Source: Casp-actino8 sp964563545 (GTDB taxonomy: Bacteria; Actinomycetota; Acidimicrobiia; Acidimicrobiales; Ilumatobacteraceae). Taken from it: a stretch of 64,000 nt of DNA. The position numbers and the translations under genes were made by a program. This document shows, piece by piece, positions 41,398 through 50,122 of this stretch. The stretch lies in NCBI GenBank assembly GCA_964563545.1, contig CAZLXB010000008.1, positions 20,328 to 84,327 on the forward strand, written 5' to 3'. The notes under the pieces were generated by a model. It ran no database searches. It saw only the letters and a program-made list of their open reading frames with translations, and had not been told where the DNA came from. The first letter of the stretch is position 1. Every line of letters starts with the position of its first letter.

Positions 41398-43023
41398 TCA
41401 CCGACCGGTTCGCCGAGCCTCGGCTTGACGCTCGGCGGCCAGACGCTCGAGTTCGGGAGCCTCGACCGTGAGGTGGGTCATGGCCTCGGCCACGGCCTTG
41501 TGGCCCGCCTGCTCGGCAATGAGGCGGTGCATCTCGAGCGCAACCCTCCGGTACGCAGGGTGACCCTGAGGCGAGGACCGCAACTCCAAAAGGTGCATCG
41601 CCTCACGGGCGTTGAACTGCATCACGTAGCGGACCCGGTAGGCCATGCACACCGCATAGGAGGCCTGCTGCGGGAAGTCGGGCCGCAGTGCATCGAATAG
41701 TTCGGCCGAACGAGTCATGACCTCGTCGAAGACCGCGGCCTGACCGGCTTCGTCGACGAGGTCGGGGCGGGTGTATCCGTGGTTCGGCGTGAGCGGTTGC
41801 CACTCGATGGTCAGCAATCGATGACGCTGAAGATCACGGAACGCGCCGTAATCAGACAGAACGTCGAAGCGATAGTCGGTTCGTTCGAAGGCTCGGCCCG
41901 GTCGATGTCGGCGGTTCTCGCGCTGCCCCACGTAGGTCTTCAGAATCGCAACCTTCTCGGTGTGGCTCATCTTGGCGACCTGAGTGAGGATCTGATTCTC
42001 CGACAAACTCGTGTGCGGGTAGCAGATGGCCGCGATGAGTTTGTCCTCCCCTTCGGGATCCCAGTCGGTCAGGACCACCGGTGGACTGTGATCAACGGGA
42101 ACTTCGGCGAAGAGTTCGCGGACGAGTTCGGACGTCTCCTCGCGGGTCGACGACAGGTAGTCACTCCAACGGCCGCCGCGATCGGCCAGGTCCACGCGCC
42201 GCAGGAAACTCGGAATCACCTTGCGCAACTCCTCGAGCATCAAGGCCGCGTACTGCTGGGCCTCGGGAAGCGGGTGGGCACGCATTCGAATGAGCATCGC
42301 CTCGTAGGCCTGACCGCTCGCGTAGATCCCCACGTTCGACAACGCCGACGACGGCAGCACACCGCGCACGGCGTCGAGCGCCTTGGCTCTCGTGGCCTGT
42401 CGGAAGACGAAATCGCTGTCGCGGGGGTCGCGCTTGACCGTGGTTCGCACGTGCTCGGTGACCTTGTCGACCAGCATGCTGTACGAGTCGAACATGCGGT
42501 CCATGTCTCCCACGTACCGAGTTCCGAACCGCGAGTTCAAAAGATCGATGTCGCGGTAGAAGCGGTACCTTCCGGCAAGTCGGGCGTCGTAGGCGATGTA
42601 ACGCGTGCTCTGTTCCAGATAACTCGCGAGACGTCCCCACTCGAGGATCTTGGTCAGGACGTTCGATGCCTGCTCGCAGGCGAGATGCACTCCCCCGAGT
42701 TGGGCCACCGAATCGTCGCCGTATTCGAAGAAGACTTTTTCGTAGAGCTCCTCGGCCCGCTGAAGACCGATCGTCGCGTCGACACCAAGGTCGCCGGACA
42801 CGTCGAGATCGCCGACGAATTCGTCGAGGAAGAGTCGACGCAGGCTCTTGGCACTACGGCTGTAGCGCGCGAAGAGAGCCCCCTTCACGACTTCGGGCAG
42901 GTTCACGAGAGCGAAGACCGGCCCGTCCAGATTGGTGAAATACCGCCGAAGGATCTCGGTCTCCTCGGGGGTGAACTCCTCGGGGGCGTAGACCGTCACG
43001 GGAACGAACGCTAGTTGCCGCAC
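41398..43023 (-). CDS. Double-length ThyX-like protein (fused FAD-dependent thymidylate synthase pseudo-dimer)
   Basis: 541 residues, over twice the usual ThyX length. The first half has WGRLASYLEQSTRY at 129-142, which aligns with the ThyX motif RHRXXSXNEXSXRY but has lost the first RH; the second half has RHRLLTIEW at 400-408, which keeps RHR but lacks the following S...EQS.RY. Each half thus carries the part the other lost. ThyX active sites form between subunits, so the fusion could assemble composite sites or be a structural relative. It may make dTMP; a separate thyX or thyA is not in this window. A start at ATG 43023 fits the domain. Confidence 0.75.
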   Translation of the reverse strand: MRQLAFVPVTVYAPEEFTPEETEILRRYFTNLDGPVFALVNLPEVVKGALFARYSRSAKSLRRLFLDEFVGDLDVSGDLGVDATIGLQRAEELYEKVFFEYGDDSVAQLGGVHLACEQASNVLTKILEWGRLASYLEQSTRYIAYDARLAGRYRFYRDIDLLNSRFGTRYVGDMDRMFDSYSMLVDKVTEHVRTTVKRDPRDSDFVFRQATRAKALDAVRGVLPSSALSNVGIYASGQAYEAMLIRMRAHPLPEAQQYAALMLEELRKVIPSFLRRVDLADRGGRWSDYLSSTREETSELVRELFAEVPVDHSPPVVLTDWDPEGEDKLIAAICYPHTSLSENQILTQVAKMSHTEKVAILKTYVGQRENRRHRPGRAFERTDYRFDVLSDYGAFRDLQRHRLLTIEWQPLTPNHGYTRPDLVDEAGQAAVFDEVMTRSAELFDALRPDFPQQASYAVCMAYRVRYVMQFNAREAMHLLELRSSPQGHPAYRRVALEMHRLIAEQAGHKAVAEAMTHLTVEAPELERLAAERQAEARRTGR

Positions 43024-43064
43024 CCTTCGATTCTGGGGAACCCGGACGGGCCGGTCGGCCCGAT

Positions 43065-44273
43065 TCAGGCGAGAACGTCGACCCCCTGCGGGATCCGAGC
43101 GAACTCGCCGTTCACACGTTCACACAGGGAGGGATCGGTCCAGAGATCGATGATCGTCATCGCCATGGCCTTGGCGCCGTCGATCACGGCGCGGTCTCCG
43201 GCGTCTCCACCTGCGTACTCGGCGAACTCGCGAGTGTGGATCGGCGTCCCCGCCGGGGCGACCGCCACCATCGGATGAATCGACGGGACGAGAAAGGAGA
43301 CATTTCCCATGTCGGTGGACCCGAGCACACGATGGCCCGTGACACGAGGGTCGGTCACGGTCCGTCCGAGTTCGGCCATGTTTCGCGCGTAGGCACCGGC
43401 CAGAACCTCGTTGTCACGGACCTCGGCGTAGGAATGGTTCTCCCACGTTGCGTCCATCGAACATCCACAAGCCGACGAAGCACCTTCCAGACATGCGACG
43501 ACGCGTCCTTTCAACACTTGGAGCGACGCGAGCGATTCGGACCGGACGTACCACGAAGCCGCCGCTCGTCGGGGGACGATGTTGGGCTTCTCACCACCTT
43601 CGGTGATGATGCCGTGCACACGCTCGGTTGGCCGGATGTGCTGACGTAACGCAGCAACGTTCATGTACCCGAGGACAGCAGCATCGAGCGCGTTGCGGCC
43701 TTCCCACGGCGCCGCCGACGCGTGAGCCTCACGACCGTGATACACGACGTCCACGGCCTGAATGGCCAGTGAATCCATACGCAACAACTCGGCATCGGCC
43801 GGATGCACCATCATCGCCGCGAGGCCGCTGGCGAACGCACCGTTGCGGGCCATGGCGATCTTGCCCCCACCACCCTCCTCGGCCGGCGTGCCGAGAATGC
43901 GCACGCGGCCACCGAGGTCGTCGGCCAATGCGGCGGCCGCCAATCCTGCTCCGAGCCCGGCCGCCGCGATCACGTTGTGGCCACAACCGTGGCCGATACC
44001 GGGTAGAGCGTCGTACTCGAGCAGCACGAGAATCTCCGGGCCCGACCCGCCGGCCACGGCCTCGAACGCGGTCGCGACACCGTAGGCCGACTGCTGCACC
44101 ACCAGTCCTCGATCGTGCAGAGTCCGGGTCAAAAGATCGTGGGCGAACACCTCGTGGTAGTTGAGTTCGGGATGGGCATGGATCTCCCGGCTCACCGACA
44201 CGAGCAGATCGGCGCGATCGTCGATCAGCGCCGACACATCAGCCTTCGCCTTCATCGCCGCCGATTTCGTCAT
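43065..44273 (-). CDS. M20 family metallopeptidase/amidohydrolase
   Basis: 402 residues. AbgB/IAA-amino acid hydrolase-like: REIHAHPELNYHE, ALPGIGHGCGHNVIAAAGLG (first metal His), TPAEEGGGGKIAM (catalytic Glu), MMVHPAD, EGGEKPNIVP and HTREFAEYAGG. Hydrolyses an N-acyl or aminoacyl amide; the small molecule is unknown. The ATG at 44273 (MTKSAAMKAK) is at the centre of the third palindrome; MKAKAD at residue 7 is an alternative start. The gene is 25 bp downstream of the DAGK-C-like gene on the same strand and 41 bp upstream of the ThyX-like gene. Confidence 0.88.
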   Translation of the reverse strand: MTKSAAMKAKADVSALIDDRADLLVSVSREIHAHPELNYHEVFAHDLLTRTLHDRGLVVQQSAYGVATAFEAVAGGSGPEILVLLEYDALPGIGHGCGHNVIAAAGLGAGLAAAALADDLGGRVRILGTPAEEGGGGKIAMARNGAFASGLAAMMVHPADAELLRMDSLAIQAVDVVYHGREAHASAAPWEGRNALDAAVLGYMNVAALRQHIRPTERVHGIITEGGEKPNIVPRRAAASWYVRSESLASLQVLKGRVVACLEGASSACGCSMDATWENHSYAEVRDNEVLAGAYARNMAELGRTVTDPRVTGHRVLGSTDMGNVSFLVPSIHPMVAVAPAGTPIHTREFAEYAGGDAGDRAVIDGAKAMAMTIIDLWTDPSLCERVNGEFARIPQGVDVLA

Positions 44274-44278
44274 GACGA
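44267..44278. repeat. Short palindrome core (site 3) at the M20 start codon
   Basis: Perfect 12-bp core TCGTCATGACGA centred between 44272 and 44273, in the 25-bp gap before the M20 gene; the flanks are only partly palindromic (TTTATCGTC on the upstream side). The central ATG is the M20 start and reads ATGACGAAATC, the same as in site 2 on both strands. See sites at 7833 and 33109. Confidence 0.6.
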
Positions 44279-44298
44279 TAAAGGTAGTCGGCGAGGGT

Positions 44299-44907
44299 TC
44301 ATTGCCGCACCCAGACCTCGGCGGCGTCGGGCATCACTTCCACTCGCATTGTTCGCACGCCACCCATCGACTCCCCGTCGATCCGTAGTTCGAGTTCCTC
44401 GTCGAAACTCCAATCTCCCCGATCTCGCGAACCCATCCTGATGCAAGGATGGGGAACGTGCGCTCCGACCGGCAGACGGCGACGCGCGAGCCACCGTTGG
44501 CCGATCGACATCGCGGCATCGACATCGATCACCTCCGCCCGCCCGTCGTTGGGATGACCACGCGGCGCGACATCCCACTCCCCCACGTACTGCGCGTTCA
44601 TCACGGCCAGGATCGGTCCGGTCCAACCCCATCGACGTCGGGCCACGACGTGCGCCAGTCCGATGGTGCGGCCGTCACCCTCGGATCCCGACCACGACAC
44701 TTGCAACAAGTCGATCATGAAACGAATGGTGGGTCCACCGCCGACCGATCCGAGGGTTCGGGCCATGTCACCGCGACTCAGACCGAACCTTGGATCTCCC
44801 GCGCCCGCGACGTGCTTGGACGCGGCACGGTCGTCGGCGAACCACGGAACCTCCGGCGGCACCTCCGACGGCTCTCCCCAGTCGTCTCCCCGCCGGATCG
44901 TCATCAC
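44299..44907 (-). CDS. Diacylglycerol-kinase C-terminal-like protein
   Basis: 202 residues. The central stretch GLAHVVARRRWGWTGPILAVMNAQYVGEWDVAPRGHPNDGRAEVIDV resembles the C-terminal beta domain of YegS/DgkB-type lipid kinases (NGPYxGGGFxxxPxAxxDDGxLDV) without the N-terminal catalytic domain. Function unknown; it may bind a lipid-like ligand. ATGs at 44907 or 44904; the stop of helY overlaps (ATGA). Part of the helY unit. Confidence 0.65.
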   Translation of the reverse strand: MMTIRRGDDWGEPSEVPPEVPWFADDRAASKHVAGAGDPRFGLSRGDMARTLGSVGGGPTIRFMIDLLQVSWSGSEGDGRTIGLAHVVARRRWGWTGPILAVMNAQYVGEWDVAPRGHPNDGRAEVIDVDAAMSIGQRWLARRRLPVGAHVPHPCIRMGSRDRGDWSFDEELELRIDGESMGGVRTMRVEVMPDAAEVWVRQ

Positions 44908-47501
44908 GCAACCTCGCCGATCGCACTCGACACCGCCACCACACCGCGTAGCAGCATGTCGACTGCGCTCTCCGCGCTACGGCGCGTTTCGCCCTTCGGC
45001 GCAATGACCGCGATCTGACGCAGTAGATCGATCAATTGCTTCATGTTGCGCACGAAGTCGCCGCCAGACAACTCCTCGGCTTCCACGACTTCGGCAAAAC
45101 CCTCACCGACCGCCCACGCGTACGCCACGGCCACGTACGTGGGATCGGGCGCGCGGTGTGGGGTCAGGTCCTGACGCTCCTCGACTCCGCGTAGCTCGCT
45201 ACTGGTCGTCTCGATGCGCCTTACTCGCTTGCGAACTTCGGCCGAGGGAAACCATGGTGCGGGCGGTGGTTCGCTCGACCGGTGTTCGTAGACGAAGACC
45301 GAGACGAGTCCGGCCAGTTCGGCTGGTGGCAAGCCGTCGAGAAGTCCCTGATCGATGCACTCGGCCACGAGAAGGTCGCATTCGTGAAAGGTTCCCGCGA
45401 GCATCCGGCCCTTCTCCGTCAACGACCAGCCATCGACGTATCCCCAGTCCCCCAGCACCGAGAGGACGCGGTCGAAACGACGGGCCACCGAGTTGCCGCG
45501 ACCCCGAACCTGCTCACGAAGTTGGTCCACCTCTCGCGCCACTCGATCGGCCTGACTGGCGGCTTTGAGTCGGGAGGCGAGATCGGGATCGTCCTCGACC
45601 GGATGAACCGCCTGTCGATCGGCCTCGGGCGAGGTCCATTCGCTGATCGTCAGGCGCACCCTGCTCAGGTCCTCGGCCACGCGGCGCTGGAATTCGGGAC
45701 GGGTCGGATCGAACGGTCGGGGTAGTTCCAGATCGGCCAGCACTCGAGGTTCCTCGGCGAAGTCGCGCGCCGAGAGATTCAGGAGGGCTCGTTTCGCGGT
45801 CAGCACCGTCAACTTCACACCGCCGGTCCGGTTGGCGGTCCGCACCACGACGGCCCGACCCGTCACCTTGCCCTTGTCGACGTGGATCACGTTGCCCGGA
45901 CGCAGCCGTGAGACTGCGTGTTCGATCGCGCTCTCACTGCGCTCCTTCGGACGACCCTCGAGACGACTCCGATAGTCGTAGATGTCGCCAAAGGGACTCT
46001 CGGCCTCCTCACGTAGTTCGTCGAGGCGTTGTAGCCGTGCCTCGAGGCGAGCCTCGATCCGGACCACGTCGCGATCGGCTTGGTATTGGGCGAGTGAAAG
46101 ATTGAGAAGGTGACGCGCCTCTTCGCTCGAGTACGAGCGAACGAGATTGACCGCCATGTTGTAGGTCGGACGGAACGAGGATGTCAGACGAAAACTCCGA
46201 CTCGCTGCGAGTCCGGCCACCTGGTCGAACGACACGAACGGACTCCACAGAACCACGGCGTGTCCCTTCGGATCGAGGCCTCGCCGCCCGGCCCGACCCG
46301 TCAACTGCGTGAACTCACCGGCCGACAAGAACTCGTGGTGCTCACCGGTGAATTTCGACAGCTTCTCGATCACCACCGACCGAGCCGGCATGTTGATCCC
46401 CACCGCGAGTGTCTCGGTGGCGAACACGACCTTGACGAGACCCTCCACGAAGCATGCCTCGACCGTCTCCTTGAAGGGGGGAACCATTCCGGCGTGATGA
46501 CTCGCAATACCTGCTTCCAGTTGGGCGACGAATTCCGGATACCCGAGGACGTCGAGATCGTCCTCGTCGAGACCGTCGAGTCTCTCGGCCACAATCTGTC
46601 CGATCCGACGTCGCTCATCGGGAGTCGTGAGCCTGATCCCCTGGCGACCGCACGAGCGTGCGGCTTCGTCACATGCGTTGCGGCTGAAGATGAAGTAGAT
46701 AGCCGGCAAGAGGTCCTCTTCGCGAAGGCGTTCGACCACGTCCATCCGCGAGGGAGTGAAGAAGGTTCGGCGAGCCTTGGGTCGATACGACCCGCGACGA
46801 CCGGGCCGGACACCCTGGTCCATCAGTCTTCCGACTTCCTGATTCGGCCGACCAGAAACGAGGAGCGGAAGCAAATGCTCGCGTTCGGTCGATTTGTCGC
46901 CGACCATGTACAGACATTCGAGTTCGACCGGGCGCTTGTCCTCCACGACGGGCCGTGTGGGCCCGCGAACGGTCGTCATCCATTCGGCGACTTCGACGGT
47001 GTTCGAGACCGTGGCCGACAGACACACCAACTGCACATGTCGGGGAAGGTGGATGATGACCTCCTCCCAGACGGGACCTCGGTAGGCATCCTGGATGAAG
47101 TGAACCTCGTCGAGCACCACCACCTTCAGATCGGCGAGCGCCGAACTGCGGGCGTAGATCATGTTTCGTAGAACCTCGGTCGTCATGACCACGATCGGCG
47201 CGTCGGGATTGACTGCGTTGTCGCCGGTCAGCAGGCCCACGCGGTCTCGTCCGTACACGGCCACGAGATCCATGAATTTCTGATTGGAGAGAGCCTTGAT
47301 CGGCGCGGTGTAGAAGGCACGACGTCCGTCGGCCAGGGCCATTGCGATGCCGTACTCGGCGACCACTGTCTTGCCACTTCCCGTCGGCGCGGCCACGACG
47401 ACCGAGTCGCCACCGTCCATGAAGTCCATGGCCTCGATCTGGAAACGATCGAGCGGGAAGGTGTAACGAGCCGTCAGTTGGCCGCGATCCGGCCGGGCCA
47501 T
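44904..47501 (-). CDS. helY: HelY-type superfamily II RNA/DNA helicase (DEVH-box, Ski2-like)
   Basis: 865 residues from the ATG at 47501. Walker A APTGSGKT at 38-45, motif II DEVH at 131-134, and the motif VI TGRAGRRGLD further on, followed by the long Ski2/Mtr4-type C-terminal region (insertion plus helical domain). Matches actinobacterial HelY, a likely RNA helicase. It sits directly downstream of tatC, as in Rv2092c-Rv2093c. The start follows the tatC stop by 5 bp. An in-frame extension upstream runs into tatC. Confidence 0.93.
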   Translation of the reverse strand: MARPDRGQLTARYTFPLDRFQIEAMDFMDGGDSVVVAAPTGSGKTVVAEYGIAMALADGRRAFYTAPIKALSNQKFMDLVAVYGRDRVGLLTGDNAVNPDAPIVVMTTEVLRNMIYARSSALADLKVVVLDEVHFIQDAYRGPVWEEVIIHLPRHVQLVCLSATVSNTVEVAEWMTTVRGPTRPVVEDKRPVELECLYMVGDKSTEREHLLPLLVSGRPNQEVGRLMDQGVRPGRRGSYRPKARRTFFTPSRMDVVERLREEDLLPAIYFIFSRNACDEAARSCGRQGIRLTTPDERRRIGQIVAERLDGLDEDDLDVLGYPEFVAQLEAGIASHHAGMVPPFKETVEACFVEGLVKVVFATETLAVGINMPARSVVIEKLSKFTGEHHEFLSAGEFTQLTGRAGRRGLDPKGHAVVLWSPFVSFDQVAGLAASRSFRLTSSFRPTYNMAVNLVRSYSSEEARHLLNLSLAQYQADRDVVRIEARLEARLQRLDELREEAESPFGDIYDYRSRLEGRPKERSESAIEHAVSRLRPGNVIHVDKGKVTGRAVVVRTANRTGGVKLTVLTAKRALLNLSARDFAEEPRVLADLELPRPFDPTRPEFQRRVAEDLSRVRLTISEWTSPEADRQAVHPVEDDPDLASRLKAASQADRVAREVDQLREQVRGRGNSVARRFDRVLSVLGDWGYVDGWSLTEKGRMLAGTFHECDLLVAECIDQGLLDGLPPAELAGLVSVFVYEHRSSEPPPAPWFPSAEVRKRVRRIETTSSELRGVEERQDLTPHRAPDPTYVAVAYAWAVGEGFAEVVEAEELSGGDFVRNMKQLIDLLRQIAVIAPKGETRRSAESAVDMLLRGVVAVSSAIGEVA

Positions 47502-47506
47502 GGCGA

Positions 47507-48295
47507 TCAGGTCCGAACCGGTCGACGTCGGATGATGAGGTGCGCGAGTCCGATGGCCAGGAAGTAGAGAAGAACGAGAGGCACGGACAGCGCCGCCAAC
47601 GTGATCGGATCTCCCGAAGGTGTGATCACCGCCGCCAATACCACGATCACGATGATCGCCACGCGCCAACTCTCGACGAGTTGACGGGGTTTCAGCACGC
47701 CGACCAGTTGGAGGAAAACGAGCAGAACCGGGAACTCGAATCCGACGCCGAAAGCGGCGATCATCAAGGCGACGAGGCTCGTGTATTTCGAGATCTGGAA
47801 GGCCTGTTGAACATCACTCCCCGACCACGACACGAGGTACTCGAGACCCTTGTCGAGAGTCACGTAGGCCAGAAAACCACCGACCACGAAAAGCAACACC
47901 GAGGAGAACACGAACGGGATCGCATAGCGCTTTTCCTTGGCGTGCAGGGCGGGAACGACGAATCTCCAGATCTGCCAGAGGACGAACGGCAACGCCAGGA
48001 CCAGTCCTCCGTACAGAGAGATCCGCAGACGGGTGTTGAAGCCGTCCAGCGGTCCGAGCGAATAGAGATCGCAATTCGCCACCAGATCGGGGCGACGCTC
48101 GCACAGGCGGTCGTAGGGCTGACGCAGAAAGTCGAGGACCGGATCGTAGAAGATCAGGATGGCGAACACACCCACCGCCACGGCGAGCACGGACTTGATC
48201 AGCCGATTGCGGAGTTCGGCCAGATGCTCGGTGAGGGTCATCTCGTCGTCGGTCGACCTCTCCCGCCGGGCCCGGCCCGGTAGACGCAACTTCAT
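47507..48295 (-). CDS. tatC: Sec-independent protein translocase TatC
   Basis: 262 residues, six-helix membrane protein. MTLTEHLAELRNRLIKSVLAVA at the N-terminus is the TatC signature, then ISLYGGLVLALPFVLWQIWRFVVPALHAKEKRYAIP and FGVGFEFPVLLVFLQLVGV. Forms the twin-arginine receptor with TatB. Overlaps tatB by ATGA (48292-48295). Confidence 0.97.
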   Translation of the reverse strand: MKLRLPGRARRERSTDDEMTLTEHLAELRNRLIKSVLAVAVGVFAILIFYDPVLDFLRQPYDRLCERRPDLVANCDLYSLGPLDGFNTRLRISLYGGLVLALPFVLWQIWRFVVPALHAKEKRYAIPFVFSSVLLFVVGGFLAYVTLDKGLEYLVSWSGSDVQQAFQISKYTSLVALMIAAFGVGFEFPVLLVFLQLVGVLKPRQLVESWRVAIIVIVVLAAVITPSGDPITLAALSVPLVLLYFLAIGLAHLIIRRRPVRT

Positions 48296-48615
48296 GCCGT
48301 CGGTCCTTCCGCTTCGGGAGCGGCTTCATCGATGGGCTTCGTCGGTGACGGATGCGAGCCGTTGTCCACTGGGGAATCCTCGCCATCGAGGGCCTTGGTC
48401 ACGGCATCCCTCGTGAGTTGCGCGGTCTGTTTCAACTCCCGCACTGGCTCCTCGAACGCCGACTTGATGTCGGTCTGGAAGCCCCGGCTCATTCGTCGCA
48501 GTTCCCCGTACACCCGGCCGAACCGGCGGATCGCTTCAGGAAGCTTTTCGGGGCCAAGGACGATGAGCGCAAGGAGCAAGATGACCACGATCTCGCTTCC
48601 CGACAGGTTGAACAC
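48292..48615 (-). CDS. tatB: Sec-independent protein translocase TatB
   Basis: 107 residues. MFNLSGSEIVVILLLALIVLGPEKLPEAIRRFGRVYGELRRM: one N-terminal transmembrane helix followed by an amphipathic helix. GPEKLPEAIRRFG and the length favour TatB over TatA. The C-terminal third is disordered. No tatA is seen in this window. Precedes tatC with a four-base overlap. Confidence 0.88.
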   Translation of the reverse strand: MFNLSGSEIVVILLLALIVLGPEKLPEAIRRFGRVYGELRRMSRGFQTDIKSAFEEPVRELKQTAQLTRDAVTKALDGEDSPVDNGSHPSPTKPIDEAAPEAEGPTA

Positions 48616-48714
48616 GAGTCGAGTCTAGGTTTCGACCGGTCGGCGTCTCCGGTCGATCCGGGATGCTCGACCTGAACGAGGCACCACGACCACGAGGTCT
48701 GCCAACATGGCTTC

Positions 48715-49428
48715 GTGCAACAGCGACTCGACTCGCTGATCGATCCTCCGATCGGCTTCGCCCATCGAGGAGCTCGGGCTCACGCCCCGGAAAACACCCT
48801 GGAGGCCTTCGCGCTCGCCCTGCGACTCGGCGCCACCGGTCTCGAAAGCGACGTCTGGGTGACATCCGACGGCCATGCGGTGCTCGATCACGACGGACTC
48901 GTGAAGGTTCGCGGCCGCAAGGTTGCCATTGCCGACGTCGACCGGTCCGATCTTCCGAGTCACATCCCGACGGTTCAAGAACTCGTCGACCACTGCGGGC
49001 ACGACTTCGAATTCAGTGTCGACATCAAGGATCGACAGGCGATCGGACCCTTCATCGCCGCGGTGCGCGAGGTCGCTCCGGACTTCGAGTCACGCCTGTG
49101 GATCTGCCACTACGACTGGGAGACCGTCGCTGGTTGGCGCGACCTCACCCACGCAAAATTGGTCGACTCCACCCGCCTCGCTCGGATCAAAGAGGGCCCC
49201 GAACGTCGGGCCGCACTGCTGCGCGAGAAATCGATCGACGCGGTCAATCTTCATCACACCGACTGGAACGGCGGGCTCGTCACCCTCTTCCACCGGTTCG
49301 ATCGGTTCACCTTCGGCTGGGACATGCAGCACGAGTACGTACTCGAACAGTCATTGCGGATGGGACTCGATGGCGTGTTCAGCGACTGGACCGACCGAAT
49401 GATGGACGCGATCCGAAACCTCGACTGA
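48715..49428 (+). CDS. Glycerophosphodiester phosphodiesterase
   Basis: 237 residues. FAHRGARAHAPENTLEAF and LESDVWVTSDGHAVLDHD carry the two catalytic histidines and metal Glu/Asp of GDPD; the third region is IPTVQELVDHCGHDFEFSVDIKD. Degrades glycerophosphodiesters from phospholipids. GTG start at 48715, about 100 bp from the divergent tatB. It is an isolated + strand gene between lepB and tatB, which breaks the usual pafA-tat neighbourhood. No signal peptide, so it is intracellular. Confidence 0.9.
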   Translation: MQQRLDSLIDPPIGFAHRGARAHAPENTLEAFALALRLGATGLESDVWVTSDGHAVLDHDGLVKVRGRKVAIADVDRSDLPSHIPTVQELVDHCGHDFEFSVDIKDRQAIGPFIAAVREVAPDFESRLWICHYDWETVAGWRDLTHAKLVDSTRLARIKEGPERRAALLREKSIDAVNLHHTDWNGGLVTLFHRFDRFTFGWDMQHEYVLEQSLRMGLDGVFSDWTDRMMDAIRNLD

Positions 49429-49431
49429 CGT

Positions 49432-50094
49432 TCAGAGGAACGACAGGCTCGACAAGGGCCAGATCACGGTGAACGCCCGACCGCGGATCTTGTCGATGTC
49501 GATGGGACCGAAATCACGACTGTCGAAACTCTGCGGGCGGTTGTCACCCATCACGAAAACCATGTCGTCGGGCACCACGGTGGGCATCAAGTCGGTATGC
49601 ACTCCGCACTGAGCGGTCGGATCGGGTTGTGAGAGCAGTTCCTCGTCGAGGTAGGGCTCCTCGAGTCGAACACCGTCGATGTAGATGACGCACGATCGAA
49701 CTTCGAGTCGCTCGCCCGGGAGAGCGATGACCCGCTTGATGAGATCGTCGTGCTGGTCGGCCGACGTCACCCGATCGAATACGACCACATCGCCCCGGTG
49801 AACATCGTGGAGGCGGTACGAGAGTTTGTTCACCAACACCCGATCACTCGGTTCCAGGGTCTTCTCCATGCTCGGACCGTCGATGTAGTACTGCTGGAAC
49901 AGGAAGACCCGGATGAGGAGGGCGGCGCCCACCGCGACCACCACGACGACGAGCCATTCCCAGACCGAACGCGACAGATTCTTTTCCCGTTGCCGCCGAG
50001 CCTCGTACAGATCGCGGTCGATCTCTTCGACCGGAGCCCCGCCGACCGGAGTCGGGTCGTCGGGAGTCACGAGGCTGGAATCCATCGCCGACAC
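49432..50094 (-). CDS. lepB: Signal peptidase I
   Basis: 220 residues. One transmembrane helix (about 45-62) and the Ser/Lys dyad: Ser75 in YIDGPSMEKTL and Lys120 in DLIKRVIALPG; the C-terminal MGDNRPQSFDSRDFGPI completes the family signature. Cleaves signal peptides at the membrane. The start is 28 bp from pafA's stop, so lepB may be expressed with the proteasome genes or separately. Confidence 0.97.
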   Translation of the reverse strand: MSAMDSSLVTPDDPTPVGGAPVEEIDRDLYEARRQREKNLSRSVWEWLVVVVVAVGAALLIRVFLFQQYYIDGPSMEKTLEPSDRVLVNKLSYRLHDVHRGDVVVFDRVTSADQHDDLIKRVIALPGERLEVRSCVIYIDGVRLEEPYLDEELLSQPDPTAQCGVHTDLMPTVVPDDMVFVMGDNRPQSFDSRDFGPIDIDKIRGRAFTVIWPLSSLSFL

Positions 50095-50122
50095 CGTATC
50101 GGGCGTGACCCGTCCGATGGGG

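Noticed and set aside
41779..43014. A 411-codon + strand frame antisense to the ThyX-like gene
   Set aside because: Shadow of the - strand gene, with no recognisable family.
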